64,000 nt of DNA from Planctomycetota bacterium (GTDB lineage: Bacteria; Planctomycetota; Planctomycetia; Gemmatales; Gemmataceae), in assembly GCA_009920765.1 (NCBI GenBank), contig RFZJ01000011.1:1-64000 (forward strand), in the 5' to 3' direction. The position numbers were made by a program, and so were the translations under genes. Every line of letters starts with the position of its first letter. Position 1 is the first letter of the stretch. The notes beneath the pieces were generated by a model. It did no database searches. It saw nothing but the letters and a program-made list of their open reading frames with translations, and was not told the DNA's origin. Below, piece after piece: positions 8,302-18,472 of the stretch.

Positions 8302-9741
8302 TTATCTCCTGTTTGATTCCAGCACAGCCTGCAGGGATCGAAACACGGATGAAAATGTTTCGCCTGGTCTTTCATTCCTGGGATTCAGGCCAAACTTATC
8401 TTCAAATAAACTTGGACTATCGAACCCCTTTGGAAATACATCTTTCAATAAATTCCTCAATATGACAAGTTCTTTTGTGAATTCTTTTGGAACGCTTTGT
8501 GGATCGAGGTCGTCCCAGGAATTATGAATTGCAGCCAAGCCCAGATATAGCTGGGCAAACTCATCCCAGGAACCTTTTTCTGAATTAATTTTACCCGACT
8601 CGATCAGTTTTTTTGCAAGTTCCAGCAACTGAGTTTTGGTCCAAGCAGGGCTTTTTTCCAAATCCCTTACAGCTATTTCCAGTTGTTCGATGGCCTTTTT
8701 ACAGGATTGTCCAACTTTGTCTGGTTGAGCATTAAATTGATTCATCTGTGATGAAACTTCTGTGGGGAAACCTTTTATTTTACTTTCTTCCAATACAAGC
8801 TTCAAGGCGTTGCCATTGAACCAGCCACCCCATGGCAATGAACCCGGTTTATTTGAATACCCACCTTGGTATTTTCTGCTGTTGAGTTTTAAATCTTTGT
8901 GGCAACTGAAGCAATCAAACTCGGTGAATTCAGGCCAAGGGCTTTTTTTGCCCCCGGTTCCATTAAAGCTACTTGTCCTGTCTTCCAGTAGTTGAAGCGC
9001 AACTTTTGAACTTTCAATCTGCCCTATGGCCCATGCCTTGGCATTAAAATCGGGATACCTTTTTAAATCATCTTCCATCTTCCAGTGTCTGGGATACTGG
9101 GCAGAGTATGCAGAAAGTTCAAAGTTCAACCTGGGGTGGCCTGCTGCTATGAGGTCGTGGTTTACTTCCATTCCCTTTTTTGCATTGCCCACATGGCAAT
9201 CCGCACACATTTTATTTCTGCTTGATAAATCCTTGGTGTTGGTCAAACCGAATTCTTTTTCTTTTTCCTGTGAACTAAGCTTCTTGAACTTCTCAGTAAA
9301 GTGAATGGATATGTAACCTGAAGATGATCCATGGCATGATTCGCAACCAACGCCTTCTGTAATGCTGAAACCCGGGCCTGCATGTTCAGATTTTCCTTGG
9401 TTTGAGGAATGGCAGTTCAAGCATAGTTGGGTTGCCCCAGCACTTCCCGGCCCGGTGTTATAAAGGTTTTTCACAATTCTATCCGACCTTGGGTTGAATA
9501 ACACCGCATAGGCTTTGTGGTGGGGATCAAACCCGGTCCAAGTGGTATATTCGCTAAATGGAATCCCCTTGCCCAAGTTTTGATTATGGCATGCTGCCGA
9601 GGCACAGGAGGGTGCCCCTAAAGGTGTAAAAGGTTCTTTGTCTGCAGCATTAATTGGGTTGCATGTGAAACAAATAAACATTGCACCCAAGATTAAAAGG
9701 CCAAATTTTTTAAGTGCCTTGGCTTTACAAATAGAAATCAT
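8302..9741 (-). CDS. Multiheme cytochrome c (c554-like) with a CX4CH site
   Basis: ATG 9741 is chosen because it starts a good signal peptide (MISICKAKAL through NPINA); an in-frame ATG exists at 9795. From this start, the heme sites are CASAACH at about 46-52, which has four residues between the cysteines, then CLNCH 107-111, CESCH 133-137, CADCH 179-183 and CFSCH 277-281. CX4CH sites are known in cytochromes c3 and relatives. The order of sites, EYTTW, HHKAYAVL and AAGHPRL match the downstream cytochrome, so the pair are tandem paralogues in one operon. The C-terminal 180 residues are helical and heme-free. Periplasmic electron transfer is inferred. Confidence 0.83.
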   Translation of the reverse strand: MISICKAKALKKFGLLILGAMFICFTCNPINAADKEPFTPLGAPSCASAACHNQNLGKGIPFSEYTTWTGFDPHHKAYAVLFNPRSDRIVKNLYNTGPGSAGATQLCLNCHSSNQGKSEHAGPGFSITEGVGCESCHGSSSGYISIHFTEKFKKLSSQEKEKEFGLTNTKDLSSRNKMCADCHVGNAKKGMEVNHDLIAAGHPRLNFELSAYSAQYPRHWKMEDDLKRYPDFNAKAWAIGQIESSKVALQLLEDRTSSFNGTGGKKSPWPEFTEFDCFSCHKDLKLNSRKYQGGYSNKPGSLPWGGWFNGNALKLVLEESKIKGFPTEVSSQMNQFNAQPDKVGQSCKKAIEQLEIAVRDLEKSPAWTKTQLLELAKKLIESGKINSEKGSWDEFAQLYLGLAAIHNSWDDLDPQSVPKEFTKELVILRNLLKDVFPKGFDSPSLFEDKFGLNPRNERPGETFSSVFRSLQAVLESNRR

Positions 9742-9924
9742 TGGAAGCCTGCATACAGTTAAAGGAACCAATATACCTGATGTTAAAAATACCATATGAC
9801 TTTATGATTTTTGGTTAATTTTAATCATGATCTTCCAATTCGGGCAACATATGATCGGAATTAGCGGAATAATCGAAATAGCGTAGTGGATGTGTTCCAT
9901 ACCATTAACAATTAATTTTATTTT

Positions 9925-12900
9925 CTAGTTCCCTTTCTTTAATTCCACGGCTTTAAGAAGTTCCTTAAAGGCAGGGAGATCCCTGATCGATTCCAAGTCC
10001 GGGTTTTTCTTTAGAAAATCAAGGTCGGCCAATCCTGCAAGCACCGCTTGTTGCAGAATCGCAACCGAAGTTTTTCCCAAATCGCTTGCCAACTTTATTC
10101 GCTCTGCATCAGAAAGCTTTTCCTGATTTTTTACTGCTGGGATTGCGCGGGACGCAAGGGTTGCAGCCTTGATCATGTCGGTAGGTTTAGGGTTGGGAAG
10201 TTTTTGTGCTGCTTGGATCGTTTCAAGGGCTTCCCTGGGTTTTATTGCAAAAATTGCAATTTCTGTCCCGAGCAATAGGCGGTTCCTTAATTGATCCGTT
10301 TGCAGGGAGGGGTTTTGTTTTGAAAGATTGATGGATTCATCGAAGAGGATAAAAGCTTCGGGTGCTCGGTTTTTTTGAGCAAGGAATAATGCAAGCTGAT
10401 CGATTGATTGGGCCAACTCCTCTGTTTCCTTGTCGCCCTTGGGGTTTGATGCGAGAAGAATTCTGCGAATTGCGATGAGCGATTTCAAATACTTTTCTGC
10501 ATCTGGTGCCCTGCCTGAGGATTGCATTATGTTGGCAAGCGATGCTGTTGGAAGCACTTGGGCCAGGGTCAAGGGCATTGATGTTTTTTTTGCAGCAAGG
10601 ATGATTTCGAGGGCCTTGGTAAACGAAGATTCCGCCTTGGTTGTAAGATTGCGAGACAAAGCCCACATGCCTTGATTTCCCAGGGTTTTTGCAAGTTCGA
10701 GCCTGTACTCTTCAACATCAGGGAATTTTGCCACCAATGCGGTCTGCAATTCCCGCGCTTTCTCAAATTCTTTTTCCGCTTCCTCTGGTTTTTTGTTGGA
10801 TACAAGATGGATGGCCCACTCATTAAGATTACGGGAAAGCTCAAGGCTAAATCCTGGGGTTTCTGGATGCTTTGCTGCAAGCCTGGTCAGCAAGTTGCGC
10901 CCCTCCTCCCAGGGTTTTTCAGCTTTAGTTCCTTGATTAAGATCCTTGAAGTAGTTTCCTAGGTTGATTAACGCCAGAGCTTGTTGAAATGGATAGTCGG
11001 TTTGTTCCGGGAATTCCAAGGCAAGTTTCATGAAATCGCTAGCGGCACCTTCCAGCAAGCCGATGGTTTCATCTGAATTTTTACCGACTTCAATCAGGCC
11101 AGCCCTTGTTAATCTGGCCCGGGCAATCTCTTGTTTAACCTCCAAGGAGCTTGGGTTTTTTGATGCAAGGTCTTGTAGTTGTTGAAGTGATTGGGATGAG
11201 ATTTTATCTGCATCCTTGTTTTTCCCCAGACTTTCCAGCAATACACTTTCGTTCAATAGCGTTCGGGATAATTCCAGATTGTATTCGATGGAATCGGGAA
11301 ATTCGGTGGTCAGGGATTTCAAATCTTCCAAGGCTTTCAGATAAAGTGGCTCTGCTTCTTTTAATCGGTTTTGCACCTGTAATTGGATTCCGCGATTATT
11401 CAACCCCGCTGCTAGATCCTTGCGGATATCAGGTACCCAGGGCACATCCTTGGCAAGCTTGTCGCGTATGCCCATGGATCTATCAAAGGCGGTTTCGGCA
11501 GCCTTGCTGTTACCCGATGACTGCAGCAAAATACCAAGGTTATTCAAACTATTTGCAAGTTCCTGCCTATAAAAAGGTGTTGCAGGAAAATCAGAAACCA
11601 ACGAATCTTGAATTGTAAGCGCCTTCGTGTAGGAACTTTCCGCTAGTGCTAAATCGGTGTCCCGAAAAAGCTTGCCTTTTTGGTTCCAAGCAGACGCAAG
11701 GTCCACCCGATAATCAGGGTTGCCAGGAAATTGGGCAACTATCCCTTGTGCTGAAGTAATTGCTTTTTCAAGCGTTGTTTTACACTCTTCAAAACGGCCG
11801 AGATCCTGCAGGGTTTGTGCAAGGCCCAGAAGCCCCTTGACAAGGTTTTGTTTTTGATTGGAATTGGATTTGTCTATGGCCACGATGCTTTCCAGTTTCT
11901 TGACGGTGGCCGTAAGAGATTGCATTGCAGGTTCTAGTTTTCCCTGGGAGCGAAGCAGTTGCCCCAGATTAAACTCGCTTGCAGCCTGCTTGGAAAGTGT
12001 TTGCTGATTTTCAGGAAGTGTGGATCTAAGTTCGATTGCCTTGCGGTATTCAGGTTCAGCAAGGTTTGGCTTACCCTGCTGGGTAAAAAGCAGGCCAAGT
12101 GCTTGTTTGCAATCTGCAAGGTCTGATAGGTAGTCCTGATTCTTCGCATTTATCTCATGAAGTTTGGTAATTTGCTCGATTGCTTGTTGCAGGTTTTTTT
12201 CAGCCTCCTTGAAGTTACCAAGCATTTCCTCAATGGATCCCAGTTGCATCAAGCTGCGTGCGGTCTGCCAGCGCACTTGTACATCTTCAGAGCGGTAATC
12301 AAGAAATCGGGAAAGGAAGGTCTTTGCTTCCTGCAAAAGTTCGCGTCTGATCCGTTCCATGCGGGGTTCATGCGCCAGGCGGTTCTTCCCTACCTTGGTA
12401 AGCATCTGGTCAACAGCAGCAAGGGCATCTTGGAAGTTTCTTTCTGCTTGCAACTTTTGTTGTTGTGCGATGTTTCTTTCTGAAACAGCTTCTTCCTTGA
12501 GGCGCAAGTTTTCATCGGCCCTAATTTTTTCCCGGCCTGCAAGTATGTAACCACCCACCGAGATGCCTAGGATCATGAAAAATGTCATTAATATCAGGGC
12601 AGCTATTGCTGGTTTTCGCCTGGCCCATTTCCAGGCATATTCATAGATGGAGGTGGGCCTGGCTAGAATCGGTTCACCTACCAGATATCTTCGTAGATCT
12701 TCTGCAAGCGCGCCTGCGGTTGCATACCTTTTTTTAGGATCCTTTTCCAAGCACTTTAAACAAATGGTCCCAATATCCGCAGGAAGCTTGGTATTGATCC
12801 TAATCGGATGAACGGGTTCCTTATGGATGACTTGCGTGATGGTGTCCATCACGGTCTCGCCTCGGAAAGGCGGAATGCCCGTAATAATATCGTAAAGAAT

Positions 12901-14214
12901 TGCGCCTAAGCCGTAGATATCTGCAGCGGGCCCGATTTCTGAAGTTTTTCCCATGGCTTGTTCGGGTGCCATGTAACTCGGGGTGCCCATGATCGCACCT
13001 TCCCGGGTTTGAATGGAATCACCTTCCAAAGTTTTAGCCAGGCCAAAGTCTGTAATCTTGGGGACAAATGAATCCAACGGAATGGTTTCGAAATCCACAT
13101 CTTCACCCGCCTGATCTGGAGGCGATAGCAGGATGTTTGCAGGTTTCAGATCCCGGTGCACGATTCCCTTTCGATGAGCAAAATCCATGCCTTCTGCGAT
13201 TCCCCGAATCATGATTGCCGCCTGCCTGGCCGTGGGGATGTTGTTTTTAAGGCGCGAAGACAGTGTGCCTCCAGAAACAAATTCCAGTGAAAAAAAAGGA
13301 AGATTATCAAGCTCTCCGATATCGTATATTTTTACGATGTTGGGGTGATCAAGCTTGGCGACAGCTTCGGCTTCGATGCGGAAGCGGGCGATTTCTATCT
13401 TGCTGGCGCGCCCTGCTGAAAGAATCATTTTTAACGCAACCAGCCTTTTTAATCCCTTCTGTTTGGCTTTATAGACCACGCCCATTGCACCCCGGCCAAG
13501 CTCTCCTAGAATTTCGTAACCCTCGGGGGCCTTCAAAACAGCTTTTCGAGTTGCTACTTTAATCTTTTGCACCGGGCTGGTTTGTGATCCACTTTCGATT
13601 TTTATGTTTTGATACACCCCGGTTTTTTCCAGCTCCGAATTACTCAGTGCATTTGTCGGGATATCTAGATTCGGTTTTTTCTGAATGCGAGTATCAACAC
13701 CGGGAACCATGTCCAATGTTGCCTGGGGGGCCCCTTGGTCGGTACCAGAATTTTTATTCGGCGGGATATCTAGATTTGGTTTTTTTTGAATGCGGGTGTC
13801 AACGCCTGGCACCATGTCCAATGTGGCGTCTGGATTACCTGCGGCTTCGGTTTTTTGCCCATCGATGGTTTTGGTGTTGGTTGCAATATCAGGGCTTGTT
13901 TGCGTGGGGGAATTTGATTCAGGTTTTAAAAGCTGGGAATCGATTAGCGTGCCTTGTAAGTCTTGAGTACCGGATTGGTTGGAATCGGACTCTTTGCTGG
14001 GAGAGTTTGGTACAAGGGTGTTTTCAATCGAATCGGATTGCTCCAAAAAAATAGGTTTTTCAGAGGGCGAACCAAGATTGCTATCTAAAAGGGTACCGGT
14101 ATTATTGGGAGATTTGATTTCAGAGAGTTTTTCGCCACAACTCGGGCATTCGGTATTCTGGGTGGTATCGCTGTCAGTTTTTGGAAAAGAATGGCCATTT
14201 TTACATATTAACAT
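9925..14214 (-). CDS. Membrane Ser/Thr protein kinase with C-terminal TPR array
   Basis: The 1429-residue protein begins with a small zinc-ribbon-like segment (CKNGH and CPSCG, residues 4-26), then about 200 residues of low-complexity Ser/Thr/Pro/Asn-rich linker. The kinase domain spans about 233-510: GRGAMG glycine loop, VALK Lys262, HRDLKPAN with catalytic Asp355, DFG 389-391 and APEQ. One membrane segment follows at about 535-558, then a short coiled coil and roughly 800 residues of TPR helices, probably outside the cytoplasm. This is the common planctomycete Hanks-type kinase layout. The linker contains a tandem 35-residue repeat (see separate entry). No sensor ligand can be read. It is divergent from the giant surface protein, with a 265-bp AT-rich spacer that should carry both promoters. 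Confidence 0.92.
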   Translation of the reverse strand: MLICKNGHSFPKTDSDTTQNTECPSCGEKLSEIKSPNNTGTLLDSNLGSPSEKPIFLEQSDSIENTLVPNSPSKESDSNQSGTQDLQGTLIDSQLLKPESNSPTQTSPDIATNTKTIDGQKTEAAGNPDATLDMVPGVDTRIQKKPNLDIPPNKNSGTDQGAPQATLDMVPGVDTRIQKKPNLDIPTNALSNSELEKTGVYQNIKIESGSQTSPVQKIKVATRKAVLKAPEGYEILGELGRGAMGVVYKAKQKGLKRLVALKMILSAGRASKIEIARFRIEAEAVAKLDHPNIVKIYDIGELDNLPFFSLEFVSGGTLSSRLKNNIPTARQAAIMIRGIAEGMDFAHRKGIVHRDLKPANILLSPPDQAGEDVDFETIPLDSFVPKITDFGLAKTLEGDSIQTREGAIMGTPSYMAPEQAMGKTSEIGPAADIYGLGAILYDIITGIPPFRGETVMDTITQVIHKEPVHPIRINTKLPADIGTICLKCLEKDPKKRYATAGALAEDLRRYLVGEPILARPTSIYEYAWKWARRKPAIAALILMTFFMILGISVGGYILAGREKIRADENLRLKEEAVSERNIAQQQKLQAERNFQDALAAVDQMLTKVGKNRLAHEPRMERIRRELLQEAKTFLSRFLDYRSEDVQVRWQTARSLMQLGSIEEMLGNFKEAEKNLQQAIEQITKLHEINAKNQDYLSDLADCKQALGLLFTQQGKPNLAEPEYRKAIELRSTLPENQQTLSKQAASEFNLGQLLRSQGKLEPAMQSLTATVKKLESIVAIDKSNSNQKQNLVKGLLGLAQTLQDLGRFEECKTTLEKAITSAQGIVAQFPGNPDYRVDLASAWNQKGKLFRDTDLALAESSYTKALTIQDSLVSDFPATPFYRQELANSLNNLGILLQSSGNSKAAETAFDRSMGIRDKLAKDVPWVPDIRKDLAAGLNNRGIQLQVQNRLKEAEPLYLKALEDLKSLTTEFPDSIEYNLELSRTLLNESVLLESLGKNKDADKISSQSLQQLQDLASKNPSSLEVKQEIARARLTRAGLIEVGKNSDETIGLLEGAASDFMKLALEFPEQTDYPFQQALALINLGNYFKDLNQGTKAEKPWEEGRNLLTRLAAKHPETPGFSLELSRNLNEWAIHLVSNKKPEEAEKEFEKARELQTALVAKFPDVEEYRLELAKTLGNQGMWALSRNLTTKAESSFTKALEIILAAKKTSMPLTLAQVLPTASLANIMQSSGRAPDAEKYLKSLIAIRRILLASNPKGDKETEELAQSIDQLALFLAQKNRAPEAFILFDESINLSKQNPSLQTDQLRNRLLLGTEIAIFAIKPREALETIQAAQKLPNPKPTDMIKAATLASRAIPAVKNQEKLSDAERIKLASDLGKTSVAILQQAVLAGLADLDFLKKNPDLESIRDLPAFKELLKAVELKKGN
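13657..13827 (-). repeat. Tandem in-frame repeat in the kinase linker
   Basis: Two copies of a 66-bp unit (13762-13827 and 13657-13722), 105 bp apart start to start, encode ATLDMVPGVDTRIQKKPN followed by LDIP. The DNA copies differ mostly at silent positions, so the protein sequence is held while the DNA has drifted. Related Thr-Leu motifs (GTLLDS, GTLIDS, NTLVPN) occur earlier in the same linker. Confidence 0.85.
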
Positions 14215-14479
14215 GATGTTTTTGGAATAAATCCAATTCCTAAAATAAGATTAACATTGAGATTATTTCTAATTCATTGTATTGCATCATTCTGGCAGGT
14301 AATTTCATACAAATAAAGCCTAAAAGTAGGGGTTTCTAGAGTCTATTAAAAATTTGAATGGATAAAATGAAATAGATTTTCCGATATTAACTAAGATTAT
14401 GCCCCGAATTTTAATTGTTTCTTGAGTTAAAATAGACAATTTGGTATGATTAGGGTTAGGTTTCATCGAGAAAATTGCT

Positions 14480-17400
14480 GTGAAAATATTAGGTAATTTA
14501 AATATCTGGGCTGGTTCCAATAAGTTGCCTTCCAATGTAGGTAAGTTAGATCGCTATTTGTATTCTCGAATTCTTCAATTGGAACCCCTCGAAGGCCGAA
14601 TCACCCCTGCAACTTTTACGGTTGTTAATACCTCCGATTCTGGTACTGGTTCTTTAAGGCAAGCTATCCTTGATGCCAATTTAAGCACTGGGCCAGACAT
14701 AATTAATTTTGCAATTGTCGGTGGCACCGGCGCAATTCACACCATTACTCCTACTTCTGCTTTACCTTTGATTACGGATCAAGTTGCAATCGATGGCACC
14801 ACTCAGTCATTGTATACCGCAAATACCTTGTTAGTTGGCGCTGGTAATAATGCTGCAATTAAAATCCAACTCGATGGTTCAAACCTCAACAATGGCGAAG
14901 TAGGCCTCTACCTTAATAGTTCTGGAAGTTCTGTAAAAGGTTTATCCTTGGTTAATTTCCCATATGCCATTTACGCAAATGGGAACAACATAACCATCAA
15001 AGGTAACTACTTTGGTGTCAATGCAGATGGTACTGCCCAATCGAAAGGTTTGAGTGGGGTTGGTGTTGATGTCGCCACAGTTAACTCTGTAACTATTGGT
15101 GGTAACAATGCTGCTGATCAAAATATTTTTGGCAACCTAACCATCGGCATTCTTCAAATTGCTGGTAGTGGGGGTAATTTCACGGGTAATCGTGTTGGTA
15201 TGGGTAGAACCAATACCAGTTTCATGCCAAATACCATCGGGATACAGATTAATAACAACGCAAATGTTGACGCCCTTAATCATTCCATTTCTGCAAATTT
15301 AATTGGCAAGAATACCACTGGGATCAATCTTATTGGTTTCCAAGGTACAACTGGCAATAACACTGGAAAGGTCATTGGCACTCAAATTGTTGGGAATCTA
15401 ATTGGTACTGATGGACCAGGATCCACCATTAATCTTGGAAACTCAGGTAATGCGATTTCCATTGCTGATGGTGTAATCAACACAACGATTGGAATTTCTA
15501 CTGATCCAAATACGATTGCTTATTCCGGCCAAGATGGTGTTTTTATTAATGGCGCTGCCTCGATGGGAAACACAATCGAGTATAATAATATCCGGAATAA
15601 TACAAGTTTGGGTATCCGTCTTCTAAATGGTGCCAACAGTAATATAGCCCCGCCAGTTTTGACACAACAACAACCAAACGTAACTGGTGGGTTTACCTAC
15701 TCGGGTTTTGTGAATGGCATACCATCAACGACTTACACCGTTGATTTTTACTCTTCGCTAATTTCAGATTCGCGATCACAAGGTGCTAATTATCTAGGCT
15801 CGACCACGGTTACCACTGACGCATCAGGGAATATCGGTTTTACTGGGTTCATTCCTACGCAGAATCAATCTTCCCAGGGTGCAGGCTATGTTGTTACAGC
15901 TACTGCTACGAATGTTGGTTTTGGAACTTCACAATTTTCCGCAGGGCCACCAGCGCAAATAAGTGTTGTTTCAGGTAGCGGTCAAAGCGCTTTGGTTGGT
16001 ACCGCATTTGCAAACCCATTGACAGCAAGGGTTGTGGATTCGCGTGGTGATCCCGTGCCAAACATCCAGGTGCGATTTGCAGCTCCTAATGCTAATCCTC
16101 CAACGAATCCTGCAACCGGAACCTTTCCGGGAAATCAACAAACCATCATCGCAATTACCAATACGGCGGGGCTGGCTGTTTCCACGACATTAACAGCCAA
16201 CAATGCACCAGGAAATTTTACCGTACTCTCATCAATTGTTGGTAATCCAGGTATAACCTCGATAAGTTTTGCATTAACCAATACTCCACCAGCGCCTACT
16301 ATAACTTCATTCACGCCGATTTCAGGGCCAGTAGGAACTCCGGTGGTTATTACTGGTTCTGGTTTTATTGGGCCCGTTCAAGTTAAATTTGGTGGGATTA
16401 CAGCTACGGTTGTTACAGTAAACTCTGCCACTCAGATAACAGCAATGGTACCTCTAGGCGCAACATCCGGGCCAATATCTATTATCACCTCGGCCGGAAC
16501 AGTTTTTAGCGGCAATGATTTTACCGTGACTACGAACGCCGTTTCTAGTTTTAAAGTGGAACTTGCAAACCCAGGACAGGCAGTTATTGTTGGTGTACCT
16601 GTAAGTATTAAAATAACCGCACTCAACTCAAGCGGAGGGGTGGTTTCTAATTTTGCTGGCCCTGTCAATATTTCGACTACCGATCCCTTGGTGACTATTC
16701 CCAGTATCGTAAATTTTACCTCTGTGGATAATGGTGTTGTTGTCATTAATGCAGTCTTTCGTACTCCGGGGCAAGTTACTATAACCGCAACTTTTCAAGG
16801 AAATGGTGCTACTGGCAGTGGATCAGGAATAGTCCTGCAAGGGTCTAGTGGTCCTTTTCAGGTTTCACCCCCAAGTTCCCCAGTTCCTTTTCCCCTTGGC
16901 ATCAGCATCACCAAGGATCTTGCGATTCTTACTGGCGTAACCCTTGCTACAGTTTCTGATTATGTTGCCACCGTAGTGTGGGGTGATGGTAGCCCAAATA
17001 GCGTTGGTGCGATTACGCCTGCTCCCAACCAACCGGGGGTATTTCAAGTTTTAGGCACACACACCTATAACTCTCTTGAAGTGTTTACCGGGTCGGTCAC
17101 TGTTACAAGAATTTCTGATAACACGAATTCATCAAGTAGTTTTACTGCAGTGGTGTTAACTCCAGCACAAAAAAACAACCTGAATGGCGCCAATGGCTCA
17201 GTGCTTCCTCCTGGAGGTCGATTTGCGGATGCTCGTGTCAATGGTATCAATGCTTTTTATAATCAGCCCGCCACCAATCCAAGGCCGGTAATTTTGGTTA
17301 CTGCTTCGTTTATTGGTAATCCTCAGCCTTATGCTCCAACAATTCCCGCTCAGCAATTTTATGATGTTCGGTTGATCAACCCCGAGGCCGGGGCTTTGCT

Positions 17401-18364
17401 TTCCATCACTTGCAGTTTTTCTGGGGGATTACAGCGGGGATCTTCTCCTTATCTGCAGTTTGCACAAGATACCTCAACATCTTATCAAAATGTTATTTCT
17501 GCCAATAATCTGGTGATCATCAATTACATCGACAGCACGATCACGGTTTATCTTAATCAAACTAGCTTCCCGCTCATCGATACTTTAAGGGGAACAGTTT
17601 TTGCGGTCGTTACAAACACCACCCAAGTTTCTTCCAATACTATTACCATTCTGCCTGCAGCATTTACCGGCGGCACTGCGGTTGGTATTGCATGGGGTGA
17701 TTCTTCAACATTGATCGATATTGCAAAAAGTGCCAATGCTTCCAACACAACGTTGACTTTCCAGAATTCCAGACAAACAACCTTGACTCTTGCTCCATCG
17801 CAGTCCGCAGGGACTGTTTTATTTCGAACTTCGAATTACGGTGGTACAACCAACGATGATGCTGGCAAGGAAACCATCAAGCAATTAACAAACCCTGATA
17901 TTATTCAGAACATTATCCGGGGTACGATTGGTATAGGTCCGGAAGTTATAAGTAGCATGATAAAAAAGATGATGCCGGAAAATACGGGTGAGTTTTTCAA
18001 GCAATGGTCCAAGGTGATATCCGAGATCAAAACTGTTCCCAATGATATGATCACCCCCGAAGTAAAAGCAACACCCCAAACCAATAATGGTTCATCAAAT
18101 AACAGGCCGGAAGAATTTGATGATTCTTTGTTCGATGATGAAGCATTCGAAAATGTTTCAAAAATTCGCTCAATTCTGGTTGATGAGGATGAATACGATT
18201 CTTGTTTGAATGCACCTTCCCCAGATCCAATACTTGAGGAACTTGCCTCTGCTGGGGAAATTAATTGGGCTGGGTTGGCCCTTTCAACCTTGGCGCTTTC
18301 CCAGTTCCGCGCTTTTTCCAGGGATAAATCCAATCCCGTCCGCTCTATCAAGATCAGTGCCTAA
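14480..18364 (+). CDS. Large extracellular surface/adhesin-like protein
   Basis: The start is GTG 14480. No classical signal peptide is visible; instead the N-terminus carries LEPLEGRITPAT at residues 34-45, a signature of large planctomycete surface proteins, followed by GSLRQAILDAN, related to the CSLREA-type entry motif. Residues 60-400 form a right-handed beta-helix-like region rich in Asn and Gly. Ig-like repeats follow, including an IPT/TIG-like unit (PTITSFTPISGPVGTPVVITG) and a PKD-like unit (VVWGDGSPNS). The C-terminal 150 residues turn acidic and end with a short hydrophobic helix (INWAGLALSTLALS) and a basic tail, possibly an anchor. The role is inferred as cell-surface attachment or structure. 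It is divergent from the kinase gene. Confidence 0.8.
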   Translation: MKILGNLNIWAGSNKLPSNVGKLDRYLYSRILQLEPLEGRITPATFTVVNTSDSGTGSLRQAILDANLSTGPDIINFAIVGGTGAIHTITPTSALPLITDQVAIDGTTQSLYTANTLLVGAGNNAAIKIQLDGSNLNNGEVGLYLNSSGSSVKGLSLVNFPYAIYANGNNITIKGNYFGVNADGTAQSKGLSGVGVDVATVNSVTIGGNNAADQNIFGNLTIGILQIAGSGGNFTGNRVGMGRTNTSFMPNTIGIQINNNANVDALNHSISANLIGKNTTGINLIGFQGTTGNNTGKVIGTQIVGNLIGTDGPGSTINLGNSGNAISIADGVINTTIGISTDPNTIAYSGQDGVFINGAASMGNTIEYNNIRNNTSLGIRLLNGANSNIAPPVLTQQQPNVTGGFTYSGFVNGIPSTTYTVDFYSSLISDSRSQGANYLGSTTVTTDASGNIGFTGFIPTQNQSSQGAGYVVTATATNVGFGTSQFSAGPPAQISVVSGSGQSALVGTAFANPLTARVVDSRGDPVPNIQVRFAAPNANPPTNPATGTFPGNQQTIIAITNTAGLAVSTTLTANNAPGNFTVLSSIVGNPGITSISFALTNTPPAPTITSFTPISGPVGTPVVITGSGFIGPVQVKFGGITATVVTVNSATQITAMVPLGATSGPISIITSAGTVFSGNDFTVTTNAVSSFKVELANPGQAVIVGVPVSIKITALNSSGGVVSNFAGPVNISTTDPLVTIPSIVNFTSVDNGVVVINAVFRTPGQVTITATFQGNGATGSGSGIVLQGSSGPFQVSPPSSPVPFPLGISITKDLAILTGVTLATVSDYVATVVWGDGSPNSVGAITPAPNQPGVFQVLGTHTYNSLEVFTGSVTVTRISDNTNSSSSFTAVVLTPAQKNNLNGANGSVLPPGGRFADARVNGINAFYNQPATNPRPVILVTASFIGNPQPYAPTIPAQQFYDVRLINPEAGALLSITCSFSGGLQRGSSPYLQFAQDTSTSYQNVISANNLVIINYIDSTITVYLNQTSFPLIDTLRGTVFAVVTNTTQVSSNTITILPAAFTGGTAVGIAWGDSSTLIDIAKSANASNTTLTFQNSRQTTLTLAPSQSAGTVLFRTSNYGGTTNDDAGKETIKQLTNPDIIQNIIRGTIGIGPEVISSMIKKMMPENTGEFFKQWSKVISEIKTVPNDMITPEVKATPQTNNGSSNNRPEEFDDSLFDDEAFENVSKIRSILVDEDEYDSCLNAPSPDPILEELASAGEINWAGLALSTLALSQFRAFSRDKSNPVRSIKISA

Positions 18365-18472
18365 GCAAAAATTCTAAACTTTACAGCCATCTGATTGCTC
18401 CACAACGCCTGAGGTGTTACCATTTACTAGGTGGTTTGTAATTTTTTGCGTTATCGGTGTGACTAAAATACT

